Positions 40,421 through 48,455 of a stretch of 64,000 nucleotides of DNA are shown here, one piece after another. The notes beneath the pieces were generated by a model, which saw only the letters and a program-made list of their open reading frames with translations, was not told the origin of the DNA and ran no database searches. Origin of the DNA: Collimonas sp. PA-H2 (GTDB taxonomy: Bacteria > Pseudomonadota > Gammaproteobacteria > Burkholderiales > Burkholderiaceae_D); assembly GCF_002564105.1 (NCBI RefSeq), contig NZ_PDBX01000001.1, forward strand, positions 2,418,001-2,482,000, read 5' to 3'. Within the stretch, counting starts at the first letter, position 1. Each line of letters begins with the position of its first letter. The translations under genes were made by a program, and so were the position numbers.

Positions 40421-41410
40421 ATGCCGCGTCGATTACTCCCGTTTATCCTGCCGCTTTGCCTGTACGGCAGCAGCGCCTTCGCTGCCTGTCCCGACGCGCC
40501 TGCCGGCCTGCGCAATATCGAGGCCAACGGCTATTACTCGGATGCGCATTACTCCATCGTCGATCCGGTGCTGAAAGCCCGCAACGAAGCCGCGGTCAAG
40601 CCGTTCAGCGACTACCTGGCGACAGTCAGCGCCAATGCCGACCGTTACATCGCCAGCGGCGATACCGCAGCCGCCGAGTGCGCCTTGCGCTGGCTCGACC
40701 GCTGGGCGGTGGATGGCGCGATGCTGGGCAAGGTCAGCAGCAGCCAGGCGCAGTACGAACGCAAATGGACGCTGGCCGGCGTGGCGCTTGCGTATATCAA
40801 ATTGCGGCCGCTGGCCGAGCCGGCGCAACGTCTGCATATCGAGAGCTGGCTGCCGCGGCTGGCGGACGCCGCGCTGGCGTATGTCAGCGACGCCAAGCGG
40901 GCGCGCAATAATCACTATTACTGGGTCGGCTTGGCGGTGATGGCGACCGGCGTCGCTACCGGCGATGCGCGCTATATCGACGCCGCCAGCAAGATCTACG
41001 ACAGCGCGCTGAACGACATCGGCGACGACGGTAGCCTGCCGCTTGAGCTGAATCGCGCAGGCCGCGCACTGGCTTATCACAACTATGCGCTGGCGCCGCT
41101 GGTCATGATGGCTGAGCTGTCGCGCATGAATCACGATAACTGGTACCAGCGCCGCCACGGCCGCCTGCAAAGGCTGGCGCGTCTGGTGCTGGACGGTATC
41201 GCCGATCCGGCCTGGTTCGTGCAGAAAACCGGCGCGGCACAGGAAATACCGAAAGGCGGAATCCTGGGCTGGATCGTGTTCTATCGTGAAATCGCGCCGG
41301 AACTGACGGCGCCGTCGCAGGCATTGATGGAGCAGGCGCCATTCCGCTACGCACAGCTGGGCGGCAATCTCAGCGTGCTGGCCGAAAAACATTTCTTCGA
41401 GCGGCCCTGA
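40421..41410 (+). CDS. alginate lyase-like protein (PL5 family)
   Basis: A 329-residue exported protein. Signal peptide ends SSAFA at about residue 21. The (alpha/alpha)-barrel carries the AlgL motifs: NNHYYWVGL (about residue 165; NNHxYW in AlgL) and AGRALAYHNYAL (about residue 206), which hold the catalytic His and Tyr region. PL5 enzymes cleave mannuronate linkages by beta-elimination. There are no alginate biosynthesis genes nearby, so it is either a degradative enzyme or acts on another uronic polymer. Confidence 0.8.
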   Translation: MPRRLLPFILPLCLYGSSAFAACPDAPAGLRNIEANGYYSDAHYSIVDPVLKARNEAAVKPFSDYLATVSANADRYIASGDTAAAECALRWLDRWAVDGAMLGKVSSSQAQYERKWTLAGVALAYIKLRPLAEPAQRLHIESWLPRLADAALAYVSDAKRARNNHYYWVGLAVMATGVATGDARYIDAASKIYDSALNDIGDDGSLPLELNRAGRALAYHNYALAPLVMMAELSRMNHDNWYQRRHGRLQRLARLVLDGIADPAWFVQKTGAAQEIPKGGILGWIVFYREIAPELTAPSQALMEQAPFRYAQLGGNLSVLAEKHFFERP

Positions 41411-41441
41411 GCTGCAGGCGCCAGCGGGAAAGCGCAGCTTC

Positions 41442-42641
41442 CTATTCGGCCGGCTGCGTCAGCTGGCCTGACCCAGCTGAGGTGTTTGCATGCAGACCGC
41501 AGCCGCGGCTGAAATAGAGAGACGCCAGCGCGCATGACAGCGCGGCGGCGGACACCGCTGCGCCCACCAGCGGAGTCCAGACCAGCGACCGCCAGGCAAT
41601 CACCAGGCCGCCGCAGGCGGCGCCCAGCGCCACGCCGAGGTGCATGGCGGAAGTATTGAGGCCGATATTCACTTCGCTGGCCGCTGGCGCCGAGCTGATC
41701 AGGTAGCTCTGCACGGTGGGCGAAATGCTCCAGCTCAAACTGCTCCATAACATCATCGCCGGCAAGAACAGCCAGAACGATCCGGCAAACAGCGGCAGGC
41801 TGGCCAGCACCAGCGTGAACAGCGCCGGCACCAGCCATACGGTGCGGCGCGCGCCGAGGCGATCCGATAGCCAGCCGCCGAGATAGCCGCCGCTCACCGC
41901 TGAGACGCCGAACAGCGCATACATCAGGCTCAGGCTGTCGCCGTGCAGGCCGAACGTGGCGCCGAGGTAGGGCGCCAGGTAGGCAAACAAGGTGAAATGC
42001 CCGGCGATCATCAGGATCGACACCAGCTGCGCCAAAGCCAGGCTGGGAACCGCCAGCTGCTGCCAGTAGCGTCGCAGCGGCAAGGGTTGCGGCGCGGTCA
42101 TCCGCGGCAGCCTGGCTTGCAGCCAGAAGATCAGCGCGGCGGCCAGCAGCGCCATGGCGGCAAACGGCAGGCGCCAGCCGAGCCGGTCGCTGAGCAGGAT
42201 GCCGAACGGGATGCCCAGCACCAGCGAGGCGCTGATGCCCATGAAGATGACGCCGATGGCGCGGCCGCGGTGGCTGGGGGTCACCAGCGCGGAGGCGAAG
42301 GTGGTGCACAGGACCACGATCAGCGAACAGCTGGCGGCCGACGCGATGCGCAGGACAAACAGGCTGGCATAGTTGGGCGCTAGCGCGGCCGCGAGGTTGC
42401 TGAGCGCGAAAATCGCCAGCGCCGCCTGCAGCAGGGTGCGCCTTTCAATGCGGGCCGTCAGCGACAGCAGCAGTGCTGCACACAGGGCAAAGGAGAGGGA
42501 AAAGATGCTGGTCAGCTGGCCGGCGACGCTGACCGATACCGCCAGGTCGTGCGCCAGCAAGGGCAGGATGCCGCCGACCAGGTTTTCATCGAGGCCGGCA
42601 ATGAAAGCCGTCAGCGCCAGCAGATAGATACGACGATCCAT
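41442..42641 (-). CDS. MFS transporter (DHA1-type)
   Basis: A 399-residue major facilitator with 12 predicted helices, opening MDRRIYLLALTAFIAGLDEN and carrying the N-half motif GRAIGVIFMGISASLVLG near residue 125 and GGWLSDRLGARRTVW between helices 8 and 9. This resembles the DHA1 exporters (AraJ/Bcr-like) for drugs or sugars. Convergent with the alginate-lyase-like gene; downstream of the quorum-sensing genes on the same strand with 104 bp between. Confidence 0.82.
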   Translation of the reverse strand: MDRRIYLLALTAFIAGLDENLVGGILPLLAHDLAVSVSVAGQLTSIFSLSFALCAALLLSLTARIERRTLLQAALAIFALSNLAAALAPNYASLFVLRIASAASCSLIVVLCTTFASALVTPSHRGRAIGVIFMGISASLVLGIPFGILLSDRLGWRLPFAAMALLAAALIFWLQARLPRMTAPQPLPLRRYWQQLAVPSLALAQLVSILMIAGHFTLFAYLAPYLGATFGLHGDSLSLMYALFGVSAVSGGYLGGWLSDRLGARRTVWLVPALFTLVLASLPLFAGSFWLFLPAMMLWSSLSWSISPTVQSYLISSAPAASEVNIGLNTSAMHLGVALGAACGGLVIAWRSLVWTPLVGAAVSAAALSCALASLYFSRGCGLHANTSAGSGQLTQPAE

Positions 42642-42745
42642 GGACAGTTCCGTTTAAAGTTTTGCAGCTGGCTGCAGCAGGAAACAGTCGATGGCGGGGC
42701 CATCAATGCGGAATGCCGGTACGCGCTTGCTAGTTGAAAATCAAA

Positions 42746-43483
42746 TCAATTATTGGGTTTGATGATGCCCATCATGACCGCGCGGCTGATGGCGTGGCGG
42801 GTGCTGTAGACGCCCAGCTTCATCGCTACGTTCTTCATGTGGAAATACACGGTGCGCTGGGAAATGCCCAGGATCAGGCCGATCTCGCTGCTGGTCTTGC
42901 CGTCGGCGCTCCAGCGCAGGCATTCCAGTTCACGCGCCGACAACAGCGATTCCTGATTCGGGGTGGATTTGCGCCATAGCGTTTCGGCGGCTTCCTGCAG
43001 ATACAGGCCGAGCAGCAGGGTGTCGGCCTGGCTGCCGGCCGGCGGCGCCGTCGACGGCGCCGCGTTGCTGTAAAAATCGAGGCGGTTGAACGACTGCTTG
43101 GTATGCAGCGCCAGGCTTATGCCATGGGTGATGCCCATGGTTTTCAAGAGTGGATAGATCTGGCCGCCATGCAGCAGGCACAGCTGCTCGACCTGCCAGC
43201 TGAGCGGCAGGCAGGAACGCGCCAGGTGCTGCTGGACCGGATCGGTCTTGTCGTCCGTGGGCTGGGTGAACAGCTGCAGGGTGGCGCCGGGCAGGGTGCC
43301 GAACATCTGCACCACCGAGGCGCCGTTGGCGCCGGTGACATCCATCTTCAGCATGAAGTCGCAGATGCCGAGCTGCGCCAGCAGGCGCTGGCTGCGCGCC
43401 CGCAACTGATCCCAGTCAGGAGCTTGCGCGATCAGCAGCAGATCGGGGGCGGATAATCGAGGAGCGGTTTCGCTTCGCAGCAT
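42746..43483 (-). CDS. LuxR-family regulator with autoinducer-binding domain (LuxR solo)
   Basis: A 245-residue LuxR-type protein. The N-terminal ~165 residues have the autoinducer-binding fold; the C-terminal HTH (residues about 180-240) shows LSARELECLRWSADGKTSSEIG and ISQRTVYFHMKNVAMKLGVYS. No luxI-type synthase is in the window, so it is a solo or responds to a distant synthase. It is 14 bp downstream of the LqsR-like regulator gene and probably in its operon, linking homoserine-lactone-type sensing with the alpha-hydroxyketone system. Confidence 0.85.
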   Translation of the reverse strand: MLRSETAPRLSAPDLLLIAQAPDWDQLRARSQRLLAQLGICDFMLKMDVTGANGASVVQMFGTLPGATLQLFTQPTDDKTDPVQQHLARSCLPLSWQVEQLCLLHGGQIYPLLKTMGITHGISLALHTKQSFNRLDFYSNAAPSTAPPAGSQADTLLLGLYLQEAAETLWRKSTPNQESLLSARELECLRWSADGKTSSEIGLILGISQRTVYFHMKNVAMKLGVYSTRHAISRAVMMGIIKPNN

Positions 43484-43497
43484 GGATTTATCTTCGG

Positions 43498-44511
43498 TTA
43501 GGATTTAACGTCAGCGGATTGATCACGTAAAAATTCCGCGAATGAATAAAACGATTCGCGCAGATAGTGCGCCGGGAAATCAAACAAGGCCCAATAATAG
43601 TCTTGCGCGCCAAAACAAATCTGCGCCGGCAGGCAATATGATATCCAATCATGGCGCAAGGCGTCGGTGTACATGCCGCCGGTGTCGGAAAAGAAGGGCA
43701 CCAGCCGCATTTCCCGCAAGCCGGTCAGCAGTTCCAGCGGCGCGCCATAGTCTTGCGCCACCTCCAGCTGCGACATCAGGCTGGCTTCGGTTTCCACCAC
43801 CATCAGCGTCGCCTTGCCCTGGATGTCGAAGAACAGGATGCCGGTCGGGTTAGGGAACAGATAATACTCGACAAAGCCGTGCCGCTTGCAAAGTTGTTCC
43901 ACCAGCGCCTCCAGCGCCGGATCCGACAGGAAGGTGTAGGAATGGCGCGACAGCAGGTCTTTCAGCGTCAGCGACTGAGCGTGGAAGAATTCCTTCTGCA
44001 GGGCGCGGATTTCCATTTCCAGATGATCGAGGGCGTCGTGGTCGCTTTTCTTGATGAAGCGGTCGATCAGACCCCGGTTGAACGCCTCGATGGCGATTTT
44101 TTCGTCGGCCTGGCCGGTAAACAGGATCTTTTTGCAGGGCAGGTCCTGCACCGCCTGGCAGAACGCCAGGCCGTTCATCTGCGGCATTGCATAATCGATC
44201 ACAAGTACCGACGGCAGCATGAAGCGGCGGCGGTTCATCGACTGCCGGTAGATCTGGTCGATATCGACCGCGACCGTGCGGCGGTCGAAGGAATAGGTCT
44301 GTTCGTCGTAGTTGACGCGGATCGACTGGCTTTTGCTGGGTGAATGGCGATAGGCGTCGCGCAGCCAGTCCAGGGCGGCCTGGGTATCATGGAAGACCTT
44401 GCGCGCCATATGCGGCGGCAACTGGAAAGCCAGGCTGTCCAGGAAGCTCTGGCTGTCGTCGATCAGGATCGTCAGCGTCGGATGTTGATAAACAGGTAAT
44501 GAAATATTCAT
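43498..44511 (-). CDS. jqsR: LqsR/JqsR-like response regulator
   Basis: A 337-residue response regulator without a DNA-binding domain. The receiver starts LTILIDDSQSF (acidic pair D18-D19) and has its phospho-acceptor D106 in VIDYAMPQMNG and a conserved FTGQADEK stretch. The receiver carries an insertion of about 50 residues between its second helix and the phospho-acceptor strand. The C-terminal 180 residues form an uncharacterised domain also typical of LqsR. It would be the output of the neighbouring kinase. ATG 44511 replaces an upstream TTG. Operon order is kinase, regulator, LuxR. Confidence 0.82.
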   Translation of the reverse strand: MNISLPVYQHPTLTILIDDSQSFLDSLAFQLPPHMARKVFHDTQAALDWLRDAYRHSPSKSQSIRVNYDEQTYSFDRRTVAVDIDQIYRQSMNRRRFMLPSVLVIDYAMPQMNGLAFCQAVQDLPCKKILFTGQADEKIAIEAFNRGLIDRFIKKSDHDALDHLEMEIRALQKEFFHAQSLTLKDLLSRHSYTFLSDPALEALVEQLCKRHGFVEYYLFPNPTGILFFDIQGKATLMVVETEASLMSQLEVAQDYGAPLELLTGLREMRLVPFFSDTGGMYTDALRHDWISYCLPAQICFGAQDYYWALFDFPAHYLRESFYSFAEFLRDQSADVKS

Positions 44512-44564
44512 GGCGGTGCGTTGCAGGCGCAATTACGGCATATGCGCTTGATTAGATAAGACTG

Positions 44565-45884
44565 CTAATTTAACAGAGAGCGCACATCTGCTGCTTTTTG
44601 TTGCACTACCGGCGGAAATTCCAGCACAAAAACGGTGTAGGCCAGCGGCCGCGAAATCACCCGTATGCGGGCGCCCCAGGCATTCAGCACATCGCGGCAA
44701 AAAGCCAGTCCGATGCCGGTGCCGTTGTGCTCTGGATAGGCGTAGAAACGTTCGAATATCTGCGACATGCGGCCGGCTTCGATGCCGCTGCCGGTATCGA
44801 TGAACAGCAGCCTGGGCCGGGCCCGCGCGCCGTCCAGCACGATCCGTATGCGGCCCTTGCCGACGCGCTGGATCGAAGTCAGCGCATTGCGCAGCAGGTT
44901 GATCAGGACCATCGAGCACAGCTCGCTCTGGCCCAGCAAACGGAAATCGGAGCGGACCGTGATGGCAACCAGGTCGCGCTGTTCCTGATTGACGAAAGGA
45001 TAGCGCTGCATCATCAGTTCGACCGCCGCCGCCATCGACACGATATCCTTTGGAATCAGATTCTCCTTGCCGGTGGAAGCGCTCAGCAGGAACAGGTCGA
45101 TCACATTGTTCATGTGCCGCACTTCAAACTCGATGCGCGCCAGCGCCTTTTCTATCGGCACCCCGCTGGCTGCCAGCGGCACGGCGTTTTCCTGCAGCAG
45201 CCGGCTCAGGCCGCGGGCGTTGGCGTTGATGCTGCGCAAAGGCGTGCGCAATTCGTGCGATACCGTCGCCAGGGCGGTTGCCATGCCGGCCAGCTTTTCC
45301 TGAGCCAGCACCTTTCTGCCCACCTTGGCCAGCGATACCGTGAAGATGGCAAAGACCTGGATCGGCAATTGTTCCAGCATCTGGGCGCTCAGCGGCATGA
45401 TGCTGCCGTGTAGCGTTGCATAAATGACATAAGCCACCAGGGTGCCGACAAGATAGGAAAGGAAAGCCAGCGTAGTATCGAAGTGAAACAGGAGAATCAG
45501 CCCGATCAGCAATGACTGGCCCCAGACCGCTGAACCGTCATTCATGAGAAACATGAAGGTGAAAAAAAACGGCAGCCCGTAAGTCAGGCAAACAAAAAAA
45601 TACACCGCCAGCCATTTTCTCTGGCGCAGATGGCGGATGAAAATAATCGGCGCGCACAGGGCGACGCAAAACATGCGCAGACCGAGGTTTTCATACGGCT
45701 GCGGAAACCAGTACGACCAGATCACGTAATACAGCGGCATGCCGATCACGGCAACCCAGGCCAGGATCGCCACGCGATTGGCCATATCGTTGAACTGGGT
45801 GTTGATGCTCAGCCACCAGCGGCTTGCAGCACGTTCCCAGGCGCGCCAGCGCTTGCTTTTCCAGCTGCTAATGTTTTCAATCAT
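44565..45884 (-). CDS. jqsS: CqsS/LqsS/JqsS-like sensor histidine kinase
   Basis: A 439-residue kinase with about six membrane helices in the first 190 residues, the sensor arrangement of CqsS and LqsS, which bind CAI-1/LAI-1 type alpha-hydroxyketones. Phospho-acceptor H210 in TVSHELRTPLRS; N-box INLLRNALTS; G-boxes IDTGSGIEAG and GTGIGLAF. Unlike Vibrio CqsS it has no C-terminal receiver, as in LqsS. It is divergent from the synthase gene and directly precedes the response-regulator gene. Confidence 0.83.
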   Translation of the reverse strand: MIENISSWKSKRWRAWERAASRWWLSINTQFNDMANRVAILAWVAVIGMPLYYVIWSYWFPQPYENLGLRMFCVALCAPIIFIRHLRQRKWLAVYFFVCLTYGLPFFFTFMFLMNDGSAVWGQSLLIGLILLFHFDTTLAFLSYLVGTLVAYVIYATLHGSIMPLSAQMLEQLPIQVFAIFTVSLAKVGRKVLAQEKLAGMATALATVSHELRTPLRSINANARGLSRLLQENAVPLAASGVPIEKALARIEFEVRHMNNVIDLFLLSASTGKENLIPKDIVSMAAAVELMMQRYPFVNQEQRDLVAITVRSDFRLLGQSELCSMVLINLLRNALTSIQRVGKGRIRIVLDGARARPRLLFIDTGSGIEAGRMSQIFERFYAYPEHNGTGIGLAFCRDVLNAWGARIRVISRPLAYTVFVLEFPPVVQQKAADVRSLLN

Positions 45885-46046
45885 GATGTATCAGATATGT
45901 GGCTGATTGGATTTTGTATGACGCTGTTGCAAGGCGACGGTAAGTTGCCGATGTTCTAAGTCCAATTGCATAACCTGATTCCGCGTTCCAGACAGGGACA
46001 TGGCGGCTCTGTTTGGTATTTCATCTGAAAGTATAGGGAGAAAATC

Positions 46047-47297
46047 ATGCCATTAACAGAAAGCTACCACGAACCTTTAGTTTTGGCTGCAGAGCAGCGC
46101 TTGCCAGCCTTCGTATCGACCCGGCTGGATGAGTATTACATAGATCGCGTGGAAAAATTGTGGGGCGGCGAACACATACTGCACTGGAGTCCGTCCGGGC
46201 CGAACGCGATTTACTTATCCAGCAACGATTATTTATGCATCGCGGCGGAAGCGCAGCTGATCAAGGCACAGGTCGCCTGCCTCATGCGCGGCGAAGCGGA
46301 CCTGCTGATGTCGACGGTATTCATGCGCGAGGGCAGCGCCCAGCCGCGCCTGGAAAAGAAGCTGGCGGCGTTCATGGGAGCGGAAGACGGCTTGATCACG
46401 CAGTCCGGCTGGAGCGCTAATGTCGGCCTGCTGCAAACCATTGCCGCGCCCGGCGTTGCGGTCTACCTGGACATGCAGGCGCACGCTTCCTTATGGGAAG
46501 GGGTGCATGCCGCGCAGGCGCGGCCGGTGCCGTTCTTGCACAACGATATCGAACATCTGCGGCGGCAGGTGCTCAAGCACGGCGCCGGCGTGATCGTGGT
46601 CGACGCCGTCTACAGCACCTCGGGCAGCGTCTGTCCGTTGGAGGAAGTGCTGGCTATTGCCGAAGACAGCGGCAGCATCCTGGTGGTAGATGAGTCGCAT
46701 TCGCTTGGCACCCACGGGCCTGAAGGAGCCGGCCTGGTCATGCAGATGGGTTTGTCTGAACGGGTCCACTTTCGTACCGCCTCGCTGGCCAAGGCGTTTG
46801 GCGGGCGCGCCGGATTCATTACCTGCTCCAGCAAATTCAAAGGCTATTTCTTGTCGACGTCGCGGCCGGCGATTTTCAGTTCCTGCATGCTGGGGCATGA
46901 ACTGGCCTGGTTCGACGCCGCGCTGGATTTCATCCGCCATGCGGATGACCGCCGCCTGGCTTTGCATCGCAATGCGCGCGTGGTGCGTGACGGCTTGAGC
47001 GCATTAGGTTACAACGTCAGCGACGGCAGCGAGCAGATTATTGCGCTGGAAGCCGGAACCGAGCCGAAGACGCAGATCTTGCGCAAGGCGCTGGAGGCGG
47101 AGGGGATTTTCGGCGCGGTGTTTTGCGCTCCGGCGACGCCTAAAAACCGCTCGCTGGTCAGGCTGACGCTCAACTCCGGTCTGACCGAAGTGGAAATCAG
47201 GCAGATCCTGCAAGCCTGTGCGGCGATTCGTGAAAAAGTGGACCTGGCCGGCTGGTCTTCCAGCCGCCGCTTGGCTGCAGCCGCGATCAGCCGTTAG
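46047..47297 (+). CDS. jqsA: alpha-hydroxyketone autoinducer synthase (CqsA/LqsA/JqsA family)
   Basis: A 416-residue PLP-dependent alpha-oxoamine-synthase-like enzyme. PLP lysine K249 in TASLAKAFGGRAGF; substrate and cofactor motifs YLSSNDYL (residues about 56-63), VVDESHSLGTHGPEG and SGSVCPLEE. In Vibrio, Legionella and Janthinobacterium such enzymes join an acyl-CoA to an amino-acid-derived unit to form CAI-1/LAI-1-type signals. A strong AGGGAGAA ribosome site precedes the ATG. Its last 11 bases overlap the convergent HxlR gene. Identity as a signal synthase is supported by the sensor and regulator next to it. Confidence 0.88.
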   Translation: MPLTESYHEPLVLAAEQRLPAFVSTRLDEYYIDRVEKLWGGEHILHWSPSGPNAIYLSSNDYLCIAAEAQLIKAQVACLMRGEADLLMSTVFMREGSAQPRLEKKLAAFMGAEDGLITQSGWSANVGLLQTIAAPGVAVYLDMQAHASLWEGVHAAQARPVPFLHNDIEHLRRQVLKHGAGVIVVDAVYSTSGSVCPLEEVLAIAEDSGSILVVDESHSLGTHGPEGAGLVMQMGLSERVHFRTASLAKAFGGRAGFITCSSKFKGYFLSTSRPAIFSSCMLGHELAWFDAALDFIRHADDRRLALHRNARVVRDGLSALGYNVSDGSEQIIALEAGTEPKTQILRKALEAEGIFGAVFCAPATPKNRSLVRLTLNSGLTEVEIRQILQACAAIREKVDLAGWSSSRRLAAAAISR

Positions 47298-47724
47298 CTG
47301 AACTGGCGGCGCCGGCGCTATCGTATTGCCGGCGCGCGCCCCGTATCACCGGCTGATGGCTGCCGGCCCAATCTGCCAGCACCTTGAGCGGCAGGCATAG
47401 CGAGCGCCCCATGTCGGTCAGCGCGTATTCCACCTGCGGCGGCGTGCTCGGAATCACCGTGCGCGACACCAGGCCGTCGCGTTCCAGATGGCGCAAAGTC
47501 ACCGTCAGCATCCGCTGCGAAATTCCTTCCACCTGGCGCCGCAATTGATTGAACCGTTCCGGGCCCGGTTCCAGCGTAGTGAGCACCAGCACACTCCAGG
47601 CATCGCCGATACGGTCCAGCACGTCGCGGATCGGGCAGGGCAGGTCTTCGCGTGCGCTTGGCCGGCCGCGGCCGCGCGCCGGAGCGGAGGTGAGGGTGGT
47701 TACCAGCATGTTCCTATCGTTCAT
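47287..47724 (-). CDS. HxlR-family transcriptional regulator
   Basis: A 145-residue HxlR winged-helix regulator. The core CPIRDVLDRIGDAWSVLVLTTL, RFNQLRRQVEGISQRMLTVTLRHLERDGLV (two stretches) and VEYALTDMGRSL are diagnostic. ATG 47724 is used rather than the TTG just before it. It is divergent from an NAD(P)-binding oxidoreductase, which it probably represses; the spacer has AT-rich dyads. Its 3' end overlaps jqsA. Confidence 0.88.
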   Translation of the reverse strand: MNDRNMLVTTLTSAPARGRGRPSAREDLPCPIRDVLDRIGDAWSVLVLTTLEPGPERFNQLRRQVEGISQRMLTVTLRHLERDGLVSRTVIPSTPPQVEYALTDMGRSLCLPLKVLADWAGSHQPVIRGARRQYDSAGAASSANG

Positions 47725-47841
47725 CAAAGTGCCTTCTTGCGTATAAGTTTCAAATAATTATACTGGTTACTTTAAATAACTACCACGGCCGCACAGCACA
47801 GTCACGACTTTGCGGTCACAACTTAAATAAAGGAAATCATT

Positions 47842-48453
47842 ATGAAGATTGCCATCATTGGCGCTACCGGCAACGCCGGCTCACGTATCGCCGCCGAAGC
47901 GCTGCGCCGCGGCCACAGCGTGACCGGCATCGCCCGCTCCGCCGACCAGAGCAAAGCACCGGCCGGCGTCGCGCTGCGCCAGGGCGACGCTGCCCAGCCA
48001 GCGCAGCTGGCGGAACTGATCCGCGGCCATGATGTCGTGGTCAGCTCGGCCAAGTTCAGTTCGCTGGACGCGGCAACCCTGCTGCAAGGCGTCAAGAGCG
48101 GCGGCGTCAAGCGCCTGCTGGTGGTAGGCGGCGCCGCCAGCCTGGAAACGGCGCCCGGCGTGATCTTGCTGGACAGTCCGGACTTCCCTGCCCAGTACAA
48201 GGTGGAAGCGGTGCCAGGCAAGAAATTCCTGGACGACCTGCGGGCGGAAACCGAGGTTGAATGGACCTTCATGTCGCCGCCGGCCATGTTCGCGCCGGGC
48301 GAACGCACCGGCAAATTCCGCGTCGGCCAGAACCAGCTGATGGCGGACGGGCAGGGCAAGAGCCACATTTCGATGGAAGACTATGCCATCGCCATGCTGG
48401 ATGAAATCGAGCAGCCCAAGCATCTGCGCCAGCGTTTTACCGTGGCTTACTGA
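47842..48453 (+). CDS. NAD(P)H-binding Rossmann-fold protein
   Basis: A 203-residue NAD(P)-dependent epimerase/reductase-like protein. N-terminal MKIAIIGATGNAGSRIAAEA dinucleotide loop, VVSSAKF and LLVVGGAAS strands, and a truncated C-terminal substrate region, matching the YwnB/'NAD(P)H-binding' group. Under likely control of the divergent HxlR gene, such enzymes reduce small carbonyls or quinones. Substrate unknown. Ends 2 bp from the convergent dioxygenase reductase gene. Confidence 0.84.
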   Translation: MKIAIIGATGNAGSRIAAEALRRGHSVTGIARSADQSKAPAGVALRQGDAAQPAQLAELIRGHDVVVSSAKFSSLDAATLLQGVKSGGVKRLLVVGGAASLETAPGVILLDSPDFPAQYKVEAVPGKKFLDDLRAETEVEWTFMSPPAMFAPGERTGKFRVGQNQLMADGQGKSHISMEDYAIAMLDEIEQPKHLRQRFTVAY

Positions 48454-48455
48454 TT

